A stretch of 64,000 nucleotides of DNA, from NCBI RefSeq assembly GCF_900108945.1, contig NZ_FNYE01000005.1, forward strand, positions 292,575 through 356,574, read 5' to 3'. A model generated the notes under the pieces. It made no database searches, was not told the origin of the DNA, and was given only the letters and a program-made list of their open reading frames with translations. Every line of letters begins with the position of its first letter. Within the stretch, counting starts at the first letter, position 1. The DNA comes from Paraburkholderia diazotrophica (GTDB lineage: Bacteria; Pseudomonadota; Gammaproteobacteria; Burkholderiales; Burkholderiaceae). The translations under genes were made by a program, and so were the position numbers. Shown here piece after piece: positions 46,396-54,919 of the stretch.

Positions 46396-47538
46396 TCAGC
46401 AGTTGAGCGGCAGCAGGATCTGAAACTCGGTGTGACCAGGACGGCTCTCCACTTCGATCATCCCTTCGTGCTGTTGCACGAATGTCTGCGCGAGCGTCAG
46501 GCCAAGACCGCTGCCATCGTCGCGCCCCGATACGAGCGGATAGAAAATGCGCTCGCGAATCTCTTCGGGAATGCCGGGCCCGTTGTCGACGATATGCAAG
46601 TCCAGTGCCAGCTTGCAAAGCCGTTTCGCGATGGTCACCTTGCGCGCGACGCGCGTGCGCAACTCGATGCGCGCATCGCCTTGCGAGATGCGTTCGCGCA
46701 AGGCTTCAGCCGCATTGCGCACGATGTTCAGCAGCGCCTGGATCAGTTGCTCCTTGTCGCCGCGCAGATCGGGCACGCTCACGTCGTAGTCGCGCTCGAT
46801 TGTGAGGCCGCGCGGAAACTCCGCGAGAATCACGGCGCGCACGCGCTCACATACTTCGTGAATATTCACGTCCCCGACGATATGCGGATGACGATGCGGT
46901 TCGAGCAGCCGGTCGACGAGCGTCTGCAACCGGTCCGATTCCTTGATGACGACCTGCGTGTACTCGCACAACTCGTCGCGTTCGCGAGCACCGAGCTCGA
47001 ACTCGAGCAGTTGCGCCGCGCCGCGAATGCCGCCGAGCGGATTCTTGATCTCATGCGCGAGATTGCGGATCAGCTGCTTGTTGACGGCCGTCAGATCGTG
47101 AATGCGCTCTTCGCGATCCGAGCGCAGATGCCGCTCGTTCTCGAAGAGTTCCAGCAGCACGTAGTCTTGCGCGCTCTCCAGAAAGCCGACGACGGCATGG
47201 ACATGCAGCGGCTCATGGCCGGGGCGCTCGAGCACGGCATCGAGATGCGTCGCGTGAAAACGGTGCGCGGCGATCGCTGCAATGGTCGCCGTCAGTTCCT
47301 CGCCGTTCGCGAAGATGTCGGGCCATGCCATCTGCGTCAGTTGCCGGCGCGACATTTCCAGCATCGATTCCGCCGACGGGTTCGCGAATGCGACCCGCAG
47401 CGTTCGCTTGTCGAGCACGAGCACGACCGTGGGCAGCGCCTCGAAGCCCGGCAGCAAACCGGATTCGACGAGCTGCACATCGTCCGACAGTGCGTCGGCA
47501 TGCCCTTTTCTGGCCTTGATCAGGTTCTTCAGTACCAT
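46396..47538 (-). CDS. ntrB: Nitrogen regulation histidine kinase NtrB
   Basis: Cytoplasmic kinase/phosphatase for NtrC, controlled by PII. It is about 380 residues: a PAS domain (about 45-125, GFEALPTVVLVLD...), HisKA with the phosphoacceptor in NLAHEIKNPLGGIRGA, and an HATPase with NIVRNAAEAL, DNGPGIPEE and GSGLGLTLAQ. No membrane segment is present. The start is uncertain: MVLKNLIKARKG (47538) resembles burkholderial homologues, while in-frame ATGs at 47565 and 47586 would add 9 or 16 residues. None has a clear SD. Confidence 0.92.
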   Translation of the reverse strand: MVLKNLIKARKGHADALSDDVQLVESGLLPGFEALPTVVLVLDKRTLRVAFANPSAESMLEMSRRQLTQMAWPDIFANGEELTATIAAIAAHRFHATHLDAVLERPGHEPLHVHAVVGFLESAQDYVLLELFENERHLRSDREERIHDLTAVNKQLIRNLAHEIKNPLGGIRGAAQLLEFELGARERDELCEYTQVVIKESDRLQTLVDRLLEPHRHPHIVGDVNIHEVCERVRAVILAEFPRGLTIERDYDVSVPDLRGDKEQLIQALLNIVRNAAEALRERISQGDARIELRTRVARKVTIAKRLCKLALDLHIVDNGPGIPEEIRERIFYPLVSGRDDGSGLGLTLAQTFVQQHEGMIEVESRPGHTEFQILLPLNC

Positions 47539-47688
47539 CTTGCAGTCGGGTAGATAGCGTTGCATGGGGCGGGAGCAGGCGCTCAAGCGCTAACTCCCGC
47601 CGACAGCGATGGTGAAGCGGACTTCAGCGCACGCGGTTCAATACGGCAACATCAATCTGCAATAAAACAGTCATCGCTTTGATCCAAC

Positions 47689-47717
47689 GAAAAAGGGACG
47701 GCGCCGCCGTCCCTTCA
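47689..47717 (-). terminator. Terminator between glnA and ntrB
   Basis: On the minus strand GGGACGGC and GCCGTCCC have a three-base loop and are followed by five T. It should make glnA mostly monocistronic, with limited readthrough into ntrBC. Confidence 0.82.
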
Positions 47718-47778
47718 TGACCGATCGCAGCGTCGGGCTACGCCTGCCCGCACACGCGCAGGCAAGGCGCAGCGCCTC

Positions 47779-49194
47779 TTACAGCGAGTAGTACAGTTCG
47801 AATTCGACCGGGTGCGTGGTCATGCGCACGCGTTGCAGTTCGCTTTCCTTCAGTTCGATGTAAGCGTCGAGCATCGCATCCGTGAACACGCCACCGCGCG
47901 TCAGGAACTCGCGATCCTTGTCGAGTGCTTCCAGCGCCTGGTCGAGGCCGGCACACACGGTCGGGATCTTTGCATCCTCTTCCGGCGGCAGGTCGTACAG
48001 GTTCTTGTCTGCGGCTTCGCCCGGATGGATCTTGTTCTGCACGCCGTCCAGACCCGCCATCATCAGCGCGGAGAAGCACAGGTACGGGTTCGCGAGCGGG
48101 TCCGGGAAGCGCGTTTCGATACGGCGGCCCTTCGGATTCGGGACGTGCGGAATACGGATCGACGCCGAACGGTTGCGTGCGGAGTAAGCGAGCTTCACGG
48201 GTGCTTCGAAGTGCGGCACGAGACGCTTGTACGAATTCGTACCCGGGTTCGTGATCGCGTTCAGCGCGCGAGCGTGCTTGATGATGCCGCCGATATAGAA
48301 CAGCGCGAATTCCGACAGGCCCGCATAGCCGTTGCCTGCGAACATGTTCTGGCCGTCCTTCCAGATCGACTGGTGAACGTGCATGCCCGAACCGTTGTCG
48401 CCGACGACAGGCTTCGGCATGAACGTCGCCGTCTTGCCGTACGTGTGCGCGACGTTGTGGACGATGTACTTCAGCTGCTGCGTCCAGTCAGCGCGCTGCA
48501 CCAGCGTCGAGAACTTCGTGCCGATTTCGTTCTGGCCCTGGCCCGCCACTTCGTGGTGGTGAACTTCGACGGGGATGCCGATCTGCTCGAGCAGCAGGCA
48601 CATTTCCGAGCGGATGTCCTGGAACGTGTCGACGGGAGCGACGGGGAAGTAGCCGCCCTTCGTGCCCGGACGGTGGCCCGTGTTGCCGCCATCGAATTCC
48701 TTGCCCGACGACCACGGTGCTTCTTCCGAGCCGATCTTGACGAAGCAGCCCGACTGGTCCGTGTTCCACTGGACCGAGTCGAAAATGAAGAATTCCGGTT
48801 CCGGACCGAAGAAGGCCGTGTCGCCGAGACCCGTGCTCTTCAGGTACGCTTCGGCGCGCTTCGCGAGCGAGCGCGGGTCGCGCTCATAGCCCTTGCCGTC
48901 AGCCGGTTCGACGACGTCGCAGGTCAGCACGAGGGTCGACTCTTCGTAGAACGGGTCGATGTAGGCGGTGTTCGCATCCGGCACGAGCAGCATGTCCGAC
49001 GCTTCGATGCCCTTCCAGCCGGCAATCGAAGAACCGTCAAATGCATGGCCGCTTTCAAACTTGTCTTCGTCGAATGCCGACACCGGCACCGAAACGTGTT
49101 GCTCCTTGCCGCGCGTGTCGGTGAAACGGAAGTCGACAAACTTGACGTCCTCGTCCTTGACGAGTTGCATGACGTCGGCCACGGATTTACTCAT
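47779..49194 (-). CDS. glnA: Glutamine synthetase type I
   Basis: Dodecameric enzyme joining ammonia to glutamate at the cost of ATP. The 471-residue protein ([19 protein letters not shown]) has the latch motif FDGSSIAGW, metal-site residues in [12 protein letters not shown], and the flexible-loop Glu in [10 protein letters not shown]. The adenylylation tyrosine lies in [10 protein letters not shown], so it is of the GlnE-regulated GSI-beta type. The SD GGAGATAG lies before the ATG. It is first in glnA-ntrB-ntrC behind a sigma-54 promoter. Confidence 0.97.
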   Translation of the reverse strand: MSKSVADVMQLVKDEDVKFVDFRFTDTRGKEQHVSVPVSAFDEDKFESGHAFDGSSIAGWKGIEASDMLLVPDANTAYIDPFYEESTLVLTCDVVEPADGKGYERDPRSLAKRAEAYLKSTGLGDTAFFGPEPEFFIFDSVQWNTDQSGCFVKIGSEEAPWSSGKEFDGGNTGHRPGTKGGYFPVAPVDTFQDIRSEMCLLLEQIGIPVEVHHHEVAGQGQNEIGTKFSTLVQRADWTQQLKYIVHNVAHTYGKTATFMPKPVVGDNGSGMHVHQSIWKDGQNMFAGNGYAGLSEFALFYIGGIIKHARALNAITNPGTNSYKRLVPHFEAPVKLAYSARNRSASIRIPHVPNPKGRRIETRFPDPLANPYLCFSALMMAGLDGVQNKIHPGEAADKNLYDLPPEEDAKIPTVCAGLDQALEALDKDREFLTRGGVFTDAMLDAYIELKESELQRVRMTTHPVEFELYYSL

Positions 49195-49336
49195 AACCTA
49201 TCTCCTGATTAACGAATTCGGCGGGTTGAGCCGCCGCCCAATCTAGCTGACCAGCCCCGACGCGTCCACCCCTCGAATACCGGCATCCCGGGGTCGACCG
49301 TTTCTGGCGTCGGGCCAGTCCGATCGGGACCATTAA

Positions 49337-49352
49337 AGCAGCTTCCATGCCA
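49337..49352 (-). promoter_or_regulatory. Sigma-54 promoter of glnA
   Basis: On the minus strand TGGCATGGAAGCTGCT matches the -24/-12 consensus TGGCACG-N4-TTGCW at all but two positions, with the essential GG and GC correctly spaced, about 143 bases upstream of the glnA ATG. Confidence 0.85.
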
Positions 49353-49461
49353 CGTTTTTGTCGAGCATCCGCCGACTCGTTACTGCGCCAACGCCCACGC
49401 GCCTTTGCGGGGAATCGGCGCACACCGTTTGCGGGAATTACGCGGCCAGAAACTGCCTCGC

Positions 49462-49478
49462 TGCACCATCGATGTGCA
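49462..49478 (-). promoter_or_regulatory. NtrC-binding site 1 (proximal) upstream of glnA
   Basis: TGCACATCGATGGTGCA matches the 17-base NtrC consensus (TGCACYA-N3-TGGTGCA) with two deviations. It is centred about 125 bases upstream of the sigma-54 promoter, a normal enhancer distance. Confidence 0.8.
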
Positions 49479-49502
49479 CTATAAAAATCCGCATCTGCTT
49501 AA

Positions 49503-49519
49503 TAGACCGTTTTGGTGCA
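49503..49519 (-). promoter_or_regulatory. NtrC-like site 2 upstream of glnA
   Basis: TGCACCAAAACGGTCTA has one perfect half-site and one degenerate half-site at NtrC spacing. Confidence 0.55.
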
Positions 49520-49531
49520 TTGAGTGCATTT

Positions 49532-49548
49532 TGCACCAGAATGAAGCA
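49532..49548 (-). promoter_or_regulatory. NtrC-like site 3 (distal) upstream of glnA
   Basis: TGCTTCATTCTGGTGCA has a perfect right half-site and a degenerate left one. Sites 2 and 3 are about 29 bases apart centre to centre, close to three helical turns, allowing cooperative binding. Confidence 0.6.
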
Positions 49549-49639
49549 GCACCGCGCCATCGATCCATATACCCAATTGTGCGCCCCGCATGCGCGTGCT
49601 TGCTAGAATGATTTTTTGGCTCCAAGGAGATCTGCTGTC

Positions 49640-50104
49640 ATGAGTACGCTCGAACAGTTGTACAGCCAGGCTGAAAAGCGCCGCGTCGAAAACCAGCTTC
49701 CGTATGCGGGCGCCGTCACGCCTGCCGAAGCGTTCGAGCTTCTGCAACTCGACCCGCGCGCGCGCCTCGTCGACGTCCGTACGCGCGCCGAGCTGGATTG
49801 GGTCGGCCGTCCCGTCGTCGGCGACGGCCAGTATGCGCACGTCGAATGGACGCGCTATCCGGGCGGCGTGCCGAATGTCGAATTCATCGACCAGCTGCGC
49901 CAGGTCGCGACACCCGATACGCCCGTGCTGCTCCTGTGCCGCAGCGCCGCGCGCTCGAAGCTCGCCGCGATTGCAGCGACGCAGGCCGGCTTTACGAAGG
50001 CGCTGGATCTGCTCGAAGGCTTCGAAGGCGACAAGGATGGCCAGGGGCATCGCAAGATGGTATCGGGCTGGTGTTTCCGCGGCCTGCCGTGGATCGGCGC
50101 GTAA
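49640..50104 (+). CDS. Rhodanese-like sulfurtransferase
   Basis: Single-domain rhodanese of 154 residues, starting MSTLEQLYSQAEKRR. The active loop LLLCRSAARS places the persulfide cysteine at 100, and ARLVDVRTRAELDWVGR is the CDC25-type motif A. The SD AAGGAG lies 11 bases before the ATG, and a TAGAAT box is at 49604-49609. It is divergent from glnA. The physiological sulfur acceptor is unknown. Confidence 0.9.
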   Translation: MSTLEQLYSQAEKRRVENQLPYAGAVTPAEAFELLQLDPRARLVDVRTRAELDWVGRPVVGDGQYAHVEWTRYPGGVPNVEFIDQLRQVATPDTPVLLLCRSAARSKLAAIAATQAGFTKALDLLEGFEGDKDGQGHRKMVSGWCFRGLPWIGA

Positions 50105-50324
50105 GACGCACGACTCGTGCATGACTCGAATACGACGAAGCGAAGCCGACGGCTTTCCAGAATCGCGCGGCGCACGGTGTGAACCGTGCGCCGCTTTCGT
50201 TTGCGCTTCCTTTCGTTTGCGCTTCCATTTGAATCGTCCGCGTGCGATGTGACACGCGAATGATGTTCCAGACGGCGCGCGTTGCACGCGCCGTTCGCGC
50301 ACCGCCGATATTGCCTCGACGCAA

Positions 50325-51161
50325 TCAGCCGCGCGGCTGGGCTTGTGCCGTCGCCGTTTCGAGCTCGACGATATCGCCGCCGAGCAGATGCACGCCTTCG
50401 CGCAGTTTCACGAACGCCGCAGCGACGGCCTCGGGCTCGCCCTTCACGCCGAGATCGATGTGACGGCGCGCATAGATGCCGCCGCGCTCCGCATCGCCGA
50501 CGCTCGGCAGGCTAAACACGCGCACGCCCGGAAAGTCGTGCTCGATCTTTTCCATCAATGGCGTCAGCGTCGACTCGGGCAGTTCGAAAACCAGCAGCGA
50601 CTTCTCCGCATGCGGAGTCGAATGATGCAGATGCGCGTACTTCGTATCCAGCACCCACTCGATCATCGGCCAGGCCATCACAGGAAAGCCGGGCACGAAA
50701 TGGTGATCGCCGACAGAGAAGCCAGGAATCTTGTTGTAGCCGTTCGGAATGATCGATGCGCCGCGTGGGAACGTGCCCATGTTCAGCCGATGCAGATTCT
50801 CGGGCGAATTGAAATCGATGAGGGTCGGCGCGTTGGCGGCATGCATCTCGCGGATGCGCTCCTGAATCAGCACTTTCGCTTCCGGATGCAGTTCGAGCGG
50901 CACGGCGAGCGCGGCGGCAGCGCATTGGCGCGTGTGATCGTCCGGCGTCGCGCCGATGCCGCCCGTCGAGAACACGACATCGCCCGATGCGAACGAACGG
51001 CGCAGCGTCGCCGTGATGCGCGCGGGATCGTCGCCGATATATTCGGCCCATGAAAGCGACAGCCCGCGCGCGCTCAGAAGCTGGATAACTTTAGGCAGAT
51101 GCTTGTCGACACGCCTGCCCGACAGGATTTCATCGCCGATGATGATGACGCCAAATGCCAT
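50325..51161 (-). CDS. Molybdopterin-binding (MoaB/CinA N-terminal type) protein
   Basis: Competence/damage-inducible CinA N-terminal or MoCF-biosynthesis fold protein, 278 residues, starting MAFGVIIIGDEILSGRRVDKH. The MPT-binding signature FSTGGIGATPDDHT is at about residues 86-99. The CinA C-terminal deamidase domain is missing. A lone MoCF domain of this type is common in betaproteobacteria and of uncertain function. It lies 19 bases downstream of the EI24-type gene, so the two probably form an operon. Confidence 0.85.
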   Translation of the reverse strand: MAFGVIIIGDEILSGRRVDKHLPKVIQLLSARGLSLSWAEYIGDDPARITATLRRSFASGDVVFSTGGIGATPDDHTRQCAAAALAVPLELHPEAKVLIQERIREMHAANAPTLIDFNSPENLHRLNMGTFPRGASIIPNGYNKIPGFSVGDHHFVPGFPVMAWPMIEWVLDTKYAHLHHSTPHAEKSLLVFELPESTLTPLMEKIEHDFPGVRVFSLPSVGDAERGGIYARRHIDLGVKGEPEAVAAAFVKLREGVHLLGGDIVELETATAQAQPRG

Positions 51162-51180
51162 TGCAGCCTCTTGTCCAGTG

Positions 51181-52059
51181 TCAGTAGGAAATGCGCGCCG
51201 GGTCCCGCGCACCGTAAGGACCATCGTGTGGACCGTCCCGACCGTGATGACCGTTCGCGCCGTGCTCTTCGGCGCGCATCCGCTGCAGCGCGCGCAGGCA
51301 GTAGAAGCCGAACCACAGCGCCGTAAACACCAGGATGAAAGCATAGATCCAGATGGTCGCCGCGGTCATGACGGGAAACAGCACGATCAGCCAGACAGAC
51401 GACGCCCAGATGAGCGTCGGCAGCGAGCCGAGCAGCCCGCTCGCCACGCCGATCAGCAGCAGCGGCAAACGATGCCGGCTCACGAGCGCGCGCCGCTCTT
51501 CGCTGCTCGCGTGCAGCGCGAGCGCGTCGTACGTCATCACGCGATACGTGAGCCAGCCCCACAGCAGCGGCGGGATCAGCGCGAAGAAAGGAGGAATCAG
51601 CCACAGGGGCAGCGTGACCACGAGCACGACGAGGCACACGAGCGTCGTCCAGACGGCATGGACGAGACTGCCGTACCACGTGCCGCCCCGCCGCATCTCC
51701 AGCCCGGCGAACTGACGCGTCGACAGGTGCCGGATCACGGCGGGCATCGACAGCGTTGCAATCAGCAGCAGCACCGTCACGACGATGAGCGGGATCGCGA
51801 CGGCAATCACGATGAACGGCGCAACGGCCGCATGCAGCGATGAAAACCCGAGCCAGTCGAATAGCCTGTACAGCGTTGTCGTGAGCGGCCAGCCTTCGAG
51901 CCAGCCGCGCGTCGCGCCGATCAGCGTCTGCCAGGAAAACCAGAGGACCACGCCCCAGACGATCGCCGCCGCCGCAAACGGCATGAACGTCAGCCAGAGC
52001 ATGCGCGGATGCAGCACGGAAGAAAGCGCGCGCCCGAACGAGCGCAAGAGGTCATTCAT
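51181..52059 (-). CDS. EI24/CysZ-family membrane protein
   Basis: Integral membrane protein of 292 residues with at least five hydrophobic stretches, matching the EI24 (CysZ-like) pattern in a form common in Burkholderiales. It starts MNDLLRSFGRALSSVLHPRML and carries the conserved AGLEMRRGGTWYGSLVHAVWT loop. The C-terminus is a His/Gly-rich hydrophilic tail (EEHGANGHHGRDGPHDGPYG). True CysZ imports sulfate, but no cys genes are near, so transport of sulfate is not claimed. Confidence 0.82.
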   Translation of the reverse strand: MNDLLRSFGRALSSVLHPRMLWLTFMPFAAAAIVWGVVLWFSWQTLIGATRGWLEGWPLTTTLYRLFDWLGFSSLHAAVAPFIVIAVAIPLIVVTVLLLIATLSMPAVIRHLSTRQFAGLEMRRGGTWYGSLVHAVWTTLVCLVVLVVTLPLWLIPPFFALIPPLLWGWLTYRVMTYDALALHASSEERRALVSRHRLPLLLIGVASGLLGSLPTLIWASSVWLIVLFPVMTAATIWIYAFILVFTALWFGFYCLRALQRMRAEEHGANGHHGRDGPHDGPYGARDPARISY

Positions 52060-52276
52060 GCGAAGTCAGTGACGGTAGCCGGAACGCAGTGAAAAGAAGA
52101 AAACGTGGACAGGATAAACCACGTCGAGTTCGGACGGCGAATGCAGGACTAGCGGTGTGGATAGCAAGGTACGTGCGCCGCTGCGCCGGCTTGATGCACG
52201 CACGCGAGGCTGGCATTACCGGGCGCGCGTGCGCTTGTGAAAGAGGCAATGGAGAAAGTTGCGTCGACAGCGCGCG

Positions 52277-53260
52277 TCAGGCCGCGCGCCGCTGCTTCTT
52301 GCCGCCGATACGCTGCGCGATGCGCACGAACGCCAGCCAGTGCTGCGCCCAGAAGCCTTCGCCGTAGCGCCGGCCGCTGAGCTGATCGCGGATGCCCGTC
52401 GGCTCCATCTCGCGGCTCCACGACGCGCTGCCGAATATCATGTCCCACCACGGAAAGAGCACGCCGAAATTGCAGCCGTACTTCAAGCCTTCGTGGCCAT
52501 AGCCGATCGCGTGATGACGTCGGTGGAACGTCGGGCTGACGAGCAGGCGCTCGCCGAGCCAGCCGAAGTACATGCGAATGTTCGCGTGCTGCACGCTCTG
52601 CGCAAGATTCGTGACGGCAACCAGCACGACGAACTGCGACGGCGGCACGCCGATGAAGAGCGCGATGACCGCGAAGAAGCACGCTTGCAGCAGATCGTCG
52701 AGCAGATGGTTGCGGTCGTCGGCCCAGAGCGACATCTGCTGCTGGCTGTGATGCACCGCATGCAGTTCCCACCAGACGCCGATGCCATGCTGCCCGCGGT
52801 GATACCAGTAGCCGGCGAAATCGAGCACCAGCAGATACATGATGAACGTGACGATCGGCTGCGTCGTCACGCCGGGCCACAGATTGTCGAGCTCGATGTT
52901 CGCGATGCCATGCAGGCGCAGCCAGCCTTGCACCGAGTCGAAAAACGGCTGCAGCGCGAAAAAGAAAAACAGGTTGAGAATGCCGAGCTTCGCGATCCAC
53001 GTGTACAGCACGTCGACGCGCACCGCCTTGCGGTCCCTCCACTGCTCCACCGGCCGCAGCGCTTCGAGCGGCCGCAGCAGCGCGTACATCGCGAGCACTT
53101 CCAGCACGCCGACGATCACCCAGTAGAGGCTGTCGTACGTGTCTTCGTCGTAGTCCATCAGGTCGAAGCGAAACAGCAGCGGCTGCACGACATCGATGTA
53201 CAGCAGCGTCTGGATCGACGAGATGAAGCTATCGAGATTGGAAACGATCAGATGGAACAT
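52277..53260 (-). CDS. Sterol desaturase / fatty acid hydroxylase family membrane protein
   Basis: Di-iron membrane oxygenase family, 327 residues with four or so hydrophobic segments. The diagnostic histidine clusters are HRGQH (154-158), HAVHH (167-171) and HRRHH (246-250). Bacteria without sterols use relatives of this family to hydroxylate lipids or carotenoids; the substrate is unknown. It is followed by the EI24 gene after 217 bases and preceded by the beta-propeller gene after 102 bases. Confidence 0.87.
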   Translation of the reverse strand: MFHLIVSNLDSFISSIQTLLYIDVVQPLLFRFDLMDYDEDTYDSLYWVIVGVLEVLAMYALLRPLEALRPVEQWRDRKAVRVDVLYTWIAKLGILNLFFFFALQPFFDSVQGWLRLHGIANIELDNLWPGVTTQPIVTFIMYLLVLDFAGYWYHRGQHGIGVWWELHAVHHSQQQMSLWADDRNHLLDDLLQACFFAVIALFIGVPPSQFVVLVAVTNLAQSVQHANIRMYFGWLGERLLVSPTFHRRHHAIGYGHEGLKYGCNFGVLFPWWDMIFGSASWSREMEPTGIRDQLSGRRYGEGFWAQHWLAFVRIAQRIGGKKQRRAA

Positions 53261-53362
53261 CGTGCTCTTCGTCGTTCGGCGTTACCCATGACTTTACCGC
53301 CTGGCGTCACGGCTCGCAGGCGGGCGCTCAGGCGAGGCGCGCCGCCCGCGTGGTATGCCGCG

Positions 53363-54376
53363 TTACGCGCCGTTCGGCGCGGTGACGGGCGCGCGATCGA
53401 AGAAATAGATGCCGTGCGGCGAGCGGCCCACGGCGATCGTCTGGATCAGCTTGCGCGTGCTCAGGTCGATCACGCCGACATGCTTCGCGAAACGGAACGT
53501 CACCCACAGATACCGTTTGTCCGCGGAAAGTTCCATGTCGTCCGGTCCCGGCATCAGGCCCGTGATGTCGCCGACGTTGGTGAGCGTGTCCTCGTCGATG
53601 ATGCTGATCGTGCTCGCCACCCGGTTCGACACCGCGACGTGCTTGCCGTCGGCGAGCGAGCGGAAGTTGTGCGCGCCCTTGCCTGTCGTGATCGTCTTCA
53701 CGACCTTCTGGTTTCGCCAGTCGACGACAGCAACATAGTCCGCGCCCGTCATGCCGACGAGCAGGTACTTGTCACCGGGCGTCATCCACAGGCCCGCCGG
53801 CACCTTGCCGACTTTCATCTTCCACTTGACCGTCTGCGTGGCGAGATCGACGGCCGCCAGTTCGCCCGATACCTGCAGCGTGATGAACACCGTCTTGCTG
53901 TCGTTTGTGAACGCGATGTGGCTCGGCATCACGGCGAGCGGCAGACGGTTCGCCAACGTCATGTTGTGGCCGTCGTAGTGGTAAATGTCGAGCCGGTCGA
54001 GGCGCAGGCCCGTCGTCACGAGCCATTTGCGATCGGGCGAGAAACCGATCTGATACGGATCTTCGACATTCTCGATCCAGCGCTGCAGCCTGCCCGTTTT
54101 CGGGTCGACGAACATCAGATTGTTCGAAACCGAATTCGCGACGATCAGCGAGGAGTTATCCGGCGTCGCCATCAGGTGATGCGGCTCCTTGCCGGTCGGC
54201 ACGGTATCGACGACCTGACGCGTCGCTTCGTCGATCAGGCTCAGTGTGGCTTCGCCGGAATTGAGCACGATCACGTTGTTCGCATGAACTGCCGGGGAGA
54301 AGAAGCTTGCTGCCGCGACGAGTGCCGCGCCGGCTGCAAACGTGCGGGTCAAGCCGGGAAGGGAAAATTTGCGCAT
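53363..54376 (-). CDS. Exported YVTN-type beta-propeller protein
   Basis: Predicted periplasmic protein of 337 residues. The signal peptide MRKFSLPGLTRTFAAGAALVAAASFFSPAVHA is cleaved after Ala32. Repeated blades follow with motifs such as EATLSLIDEATRQVVDTVPTGKEPHHL, NNLMFVDPKTG and HVGVIDLSTRKLIQTIAVGRSPHG, typical of YVTN/cytochrome-D1-like propellers. No haem-binding CXXCH is present, so it is not a nitrite reductase. Ligand or partner unknown. Confidence 0.85.
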   Translation of the reverse strand: MRKFSLPGLTRTFAAGAALVAAASFFSPAVHANNVIVLNSGEATLSLIDEATRQVVDTVPTGKEPHHLMATPDNSSLIVANSVSNNLMFVDPKTGRLQRWIENVEDPYQIGFSPDRKWLVTTGLRLDRLDIYHYDGHNMTLANRLPLAVMPSHIAFTNDSKTVFITLQVSGELAAVDLATQTVKWKMKVGKVPAGLWMTPGDKYLLVGMTGADYVAVVDWRNQKVVKTITTGKGAHNFRSLADGKHVAVSNRVASTISIIDEDTLTNVGDITGLMPGPDDMELSADKRYLWVTFRFAKHVGVIDLSTRKLIQTIAVGRSPHGIYFFDRAPVTAPNGA

Positions 54377-54919
54377 GGAAACTCACATCAGGGGACAGTC
54401 GCCATTGTAGAACGTTTGCACCGCCCAACGGTTGACCTGGATCGCGGAAAATCAGGCACTTGCGGCGTGTTGCCACAAGGGCTTCGAGCGATCCGATGCG
54501 GGCATTTTTGCCGTTGGTGCGCTGGCCCGAACGTCGACGTTCGCATTGCCGAATCGATCCAATGTCTGCCTTTGAAATTCCAGTGCCGATCACCAATCCG
54601 GCTATAAAACAGTGAGTAAAAGCGGATTAATCACCGCCCGATTTCACTCATTACAGACCGAAAATTCAGATCGTTATTAATTAAGAATTACCTCATATCG
54701 ACGCCTCGTCGTTCGCCACAAAAATCCGTGAACGCAATACCCGTTTTGATGCTTCCCAGCAAAACGGATGCGCGCCGGCCAGCACGGGCCGAACAGGTCC
54801 GTGTCTTCGCAAGCATCTTTTCCATTCCAGCCAAGCGGGTCTTGCCATAGCCGATGTTTGTCCAGCCGCCGGGCGTTTCCGAGTGATTGCTGTTCTGCTT
54901 TAACCGGAGCTTTTGAGGC
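54377..54919. other. Intergenic region with an AT-rich island before the autotransporter
   Basis: No gene is supported. Bases about 54590-54705 are markedly AT-rich for this genome (for example TTATTAATTAAGAATTA), and TGAGT and ACTCA flank a possible hairpin at about 54611-54650. The island may hold the promoter of the autotransporter gene or mark acquired DNA. Confidence 0.5.
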
